Shown here: one piece after another, positions 62,601 to 64,000 of the stretch
How positions within the stretch are numbered: the first letter of the stretch is position 1
Layout: each line of letters starts with the position of its first letter
Assembly (NCBI GenBank): GCA_050179115.1
Contig: JBFXFL010000009.1
Coordinates: 1-64,000 of the forward strand
Direction: 5' to 3'
DNA length: 64,000 bases
Origin: JAGPUQ01 sp050179115
GTDB lineage: Bacteria > Pseudomonadota > Gammaproteobacteria > Pseudomonadales > Porticoccaceae
Made by a program: the position numbers and the translations under genes
The notes under the pieces: model-generated
Told to the model about the DNA's origin: nothing
Database searches by the model: none
What the model saw: only the letters and a program-made list of their open reading frames with translations

Positions 62601-64000
62601 TCAGGTTACGCGCTGACCCGGCTGGGCGCCGCTGTCGGGTGCAAGCAGATAGATACCGCCGGCGTCCCCGGCGGCGAGCACCATGCCTTCGGACACCCCG
62701 AAGCGCATCTTGCGCGGCGCCAGATTGGCGACCATCACCGTGAGCCGGCCTTCCAGATCCTCGGGGCGGTAACTGGCGCGAATCCCGGAAAAAACCGTGC
62801 GGGTTTCGCCGCCGAGATCGAGGGTCAGCTGCAAAAGCTTGTCCGAACCTTCGACGGTACCCGCCCTGACAATGCGGGCGATGCGCAGATCCACCTTGCT
62901 GAAATCGTCGAAGCCGATTTGCGCCGCCAGCGGCTCGACAGGGGTGTTTGCGGTGACCGCCATCGCTGTGGGTGCCGCGGCGGCCGGCTGGTCCGCGGCG
63001 CTCGCGGCGAGCATGGCGTCGATCTGCTTTTTCTCGACCCGTTGCATCAGGGGCGTGAAGGCGGCGATGCGGTGGCCGAGCAGGGGCGCGATGGGACCAT
63101 CCCAGCGCAGTTCATCGTTGAGGAACCGCTCGGCCTCTTCCGCCATGCGCGGCAGCACCGGCTTGAGATACAGCATCAGGATACGGAACAGGTTGATTCC
63201 GAGCGAGCAGATGCCCAGTACCTCGGCTTCGCGGTCCGGCTGCTTGACGAGCTTCCAGGGTTCCTGGGTGGCGATGTACTCGTTCGCGGCATCGGCGATG
63301 GCCAGGATTTCCCGCATCCCCTTGCCGTATTCACGGTTCTCGTAATGGCCGGCGACGCTGTCGGCGATCCCCAGGGCACGCTGCCAGAGCACGGGTTCGG
63401 CGAGCTCCGTCGCCAGCACACCGCCCTTGCCGTCGCCGATGAAGCGGGCGCAGCGGCTGGCGATGTTGACCAGTTTGCCCACCAGATCGCTGTTGACCCG
63501 CTGTACGAAGTCGTCGAGATTCAGATCGAGATCATCGATGCCGGCGGACAGTTTGGCCGCGAAGTAGTAGCGCAAATATTCCGGATTCAGTTGATCGAGA
63601 TAGGCGCGGGCATTGATGAAGGTGCCGCGGGATTTCGACATCTTCTTGCCGTTCACGGTGAGAAAACCGTGCACGCAAATCTTGTCCGGCGTGCGAAAAC
63701 CGGCGCTCTCCAGCATCGCCGGCCAGAAAAGTGCATGGAAATTGACGATGTCCTTGCCGATGAAGTGATACAGCTCGGCGCTGGAGTCGCGTCCCCAGAA
63801 GGCGTCGAAATCCAGCTTGTTGCGCGCGCAGAGATTCTTGAAGCTGGCCATGTAGCCGATGGGCGCATCCAGCCAGACGTAGAAATACTTGCCGGGCGCG
63901 TCCGGGATTTCGAAGCCGAAATAGGGCGCATCGCGGCTGATATCCCATTCCTGCAAGCCACCGTCGAGCCATTCGCTGAGCTTGTTGGCAATTTCGTCCG
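62601..64000 (-). CDS. metG: Methionyl-tRNA synthetase, C-terminal two thirds (5' end beyond window)
   Basis: Charges tRNA-Met. 465 residues are visible, open to the window edge. The catalytic-domain end shows GFEIPDAPGKYFYVWLDAP and the KMSKS loop (NGKKMSKSRGTF). A helical anticodon domain follows (RVNSDLVGKLVNIASR), then a linker and a C-terminal EMAP/Trbp111-type tRNA-binding dimer domain (VDLRIARIVRAGTVEGSDKL to the stop). The N-terminal HIGH motif lies outside. It is transcribed in the same direction as the rnf genes, about 100 bp before rnfA. Confidence 0.96.
   Translation of the reverse strand, partial: DEIANKLSEWLDGGLQEWDISRDAPYFGFEIPDAPGKYFYVWLDAPIGYMASFKNLCARNKLDFDAFWGRDSSAELYHFIGKDIVNFHALFWPAMLESAGFRTPDKICVHGFLTVNGKKMSKSRGTFINARAYLDQLNPEYLRYYFAAKLSAGIDDLDLNLDDFVQRVNSDLVGKLVNIASRCARFIGDGKGGVLATELAEPVLWQRALGIADSVAGHYENREYGKGMREILAIADAANEYIATQEPWKLVKQPDREAEVLGICSLGINLFRILMLYLKPVLPRMAEEAERFLNDELRWDGPIAPLLGHRIAAFTPLMQRVEKKQIDAMLAASAADQPAAAAPTAMAVTANTPVEPLAAQIGFDDFSKVDLRIARIVRAGTVEGSDKLLQLTLDLGGETRTVFSGIRASYRPEDLEGRLTVMVANLAPRKMRFGVSEGMVLAAGDAGGIYLLAPDSGAQPGQRVT

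Overview
The window (about 64 kb, high GC, densely coded on both strands) reads as chromosomal DNA of a free-living gammaproteobacterium. The best clues are gene order and family membership. pyrD, rmf (opposite strand), rlmKL and a small glutaredoxin form one block. topA, a small gene, lexA, nagZ and an MTA/MTI phosphorylase form another. rnfABCDGE lies next to metG, and argD-argF and thrH are also present. To my knowledge these orders are typical of Pseudomonas-like and marine gammaproteobacteria. I cannot resolve genus. A CYP153-type hydroxylase operon fits a hydrocarbon- or lipid-using aerobe.

Layout. 0-6 kb: nrdA (cut by the window edge) with a promoter bearing two NrdR boxes and a DnaA box, then the argD-argF operon. 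5.7-8.5 kb: a PP2C phosphatase and a membrane Ser/Thr kinase with a HAMP domain. 8.5-13.1 kb: a TauE/SafE exporter, thrH, pabB, rraA and a tyrosine-phosphatase-like enzyme. 13.3-17.4 kb: four co-directional genes of unclear role, namely a DHSWG-motif protein, a helical unknown and two tandem APH-fold phosphotransferases. 17.5-21.3 kb: pyrD, rmf, rlmKL and glutaredoxin. 21.3-25.2 kb: a CNNM/CBS protein, a Slt-type lytic transglycosylase and a UspA protein. 25.3-34.7 kb: topA, lexA, a LOG-family protein, nagZ, mtnP-like, yqaA-like, an esterase-like hydrolase and a HEAGH protein. 34.9-40.5 kb: a VOC protein, a structured intergenic block, a cold-shock protein, and an oxyR / rubrerythrin / Fe-S oxidoreductase / DUF3501 oxidative-stress locus.

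40.8-50 kb: an acyl-CoA ligase converging on the CYP153 P450-reductase-ferredoxin operon, then DUF486, an SMP-30-like propeller and an amidohydrolase. 50.2-57.1 kb: kup, two FAD oxidoreductases, arfB, a VOC protein and a 2-hydroxyacid dehydrogenase. 57.1-62.5 kb: the complete rnf operon. The window ends inside metG.

Two 100-N gaps (28932-29031 and 53084-53183) are each flanked by an identical 127-bp repeat. This is an assembly signature: deleting one repeat copy plus the Ns restores intact lexA (203 aa) and an intact FAD-dependent dehydrogenase (545 aa). I saw no tRNA, rRNA, CRISPR array, prophage or transposase gene. The least explained items are the rubrerythrin / Fe-S / DUF3501 module, the 13.3-17.4 kb cluster and the repeat-containing block upstream of the cold-shock gene.
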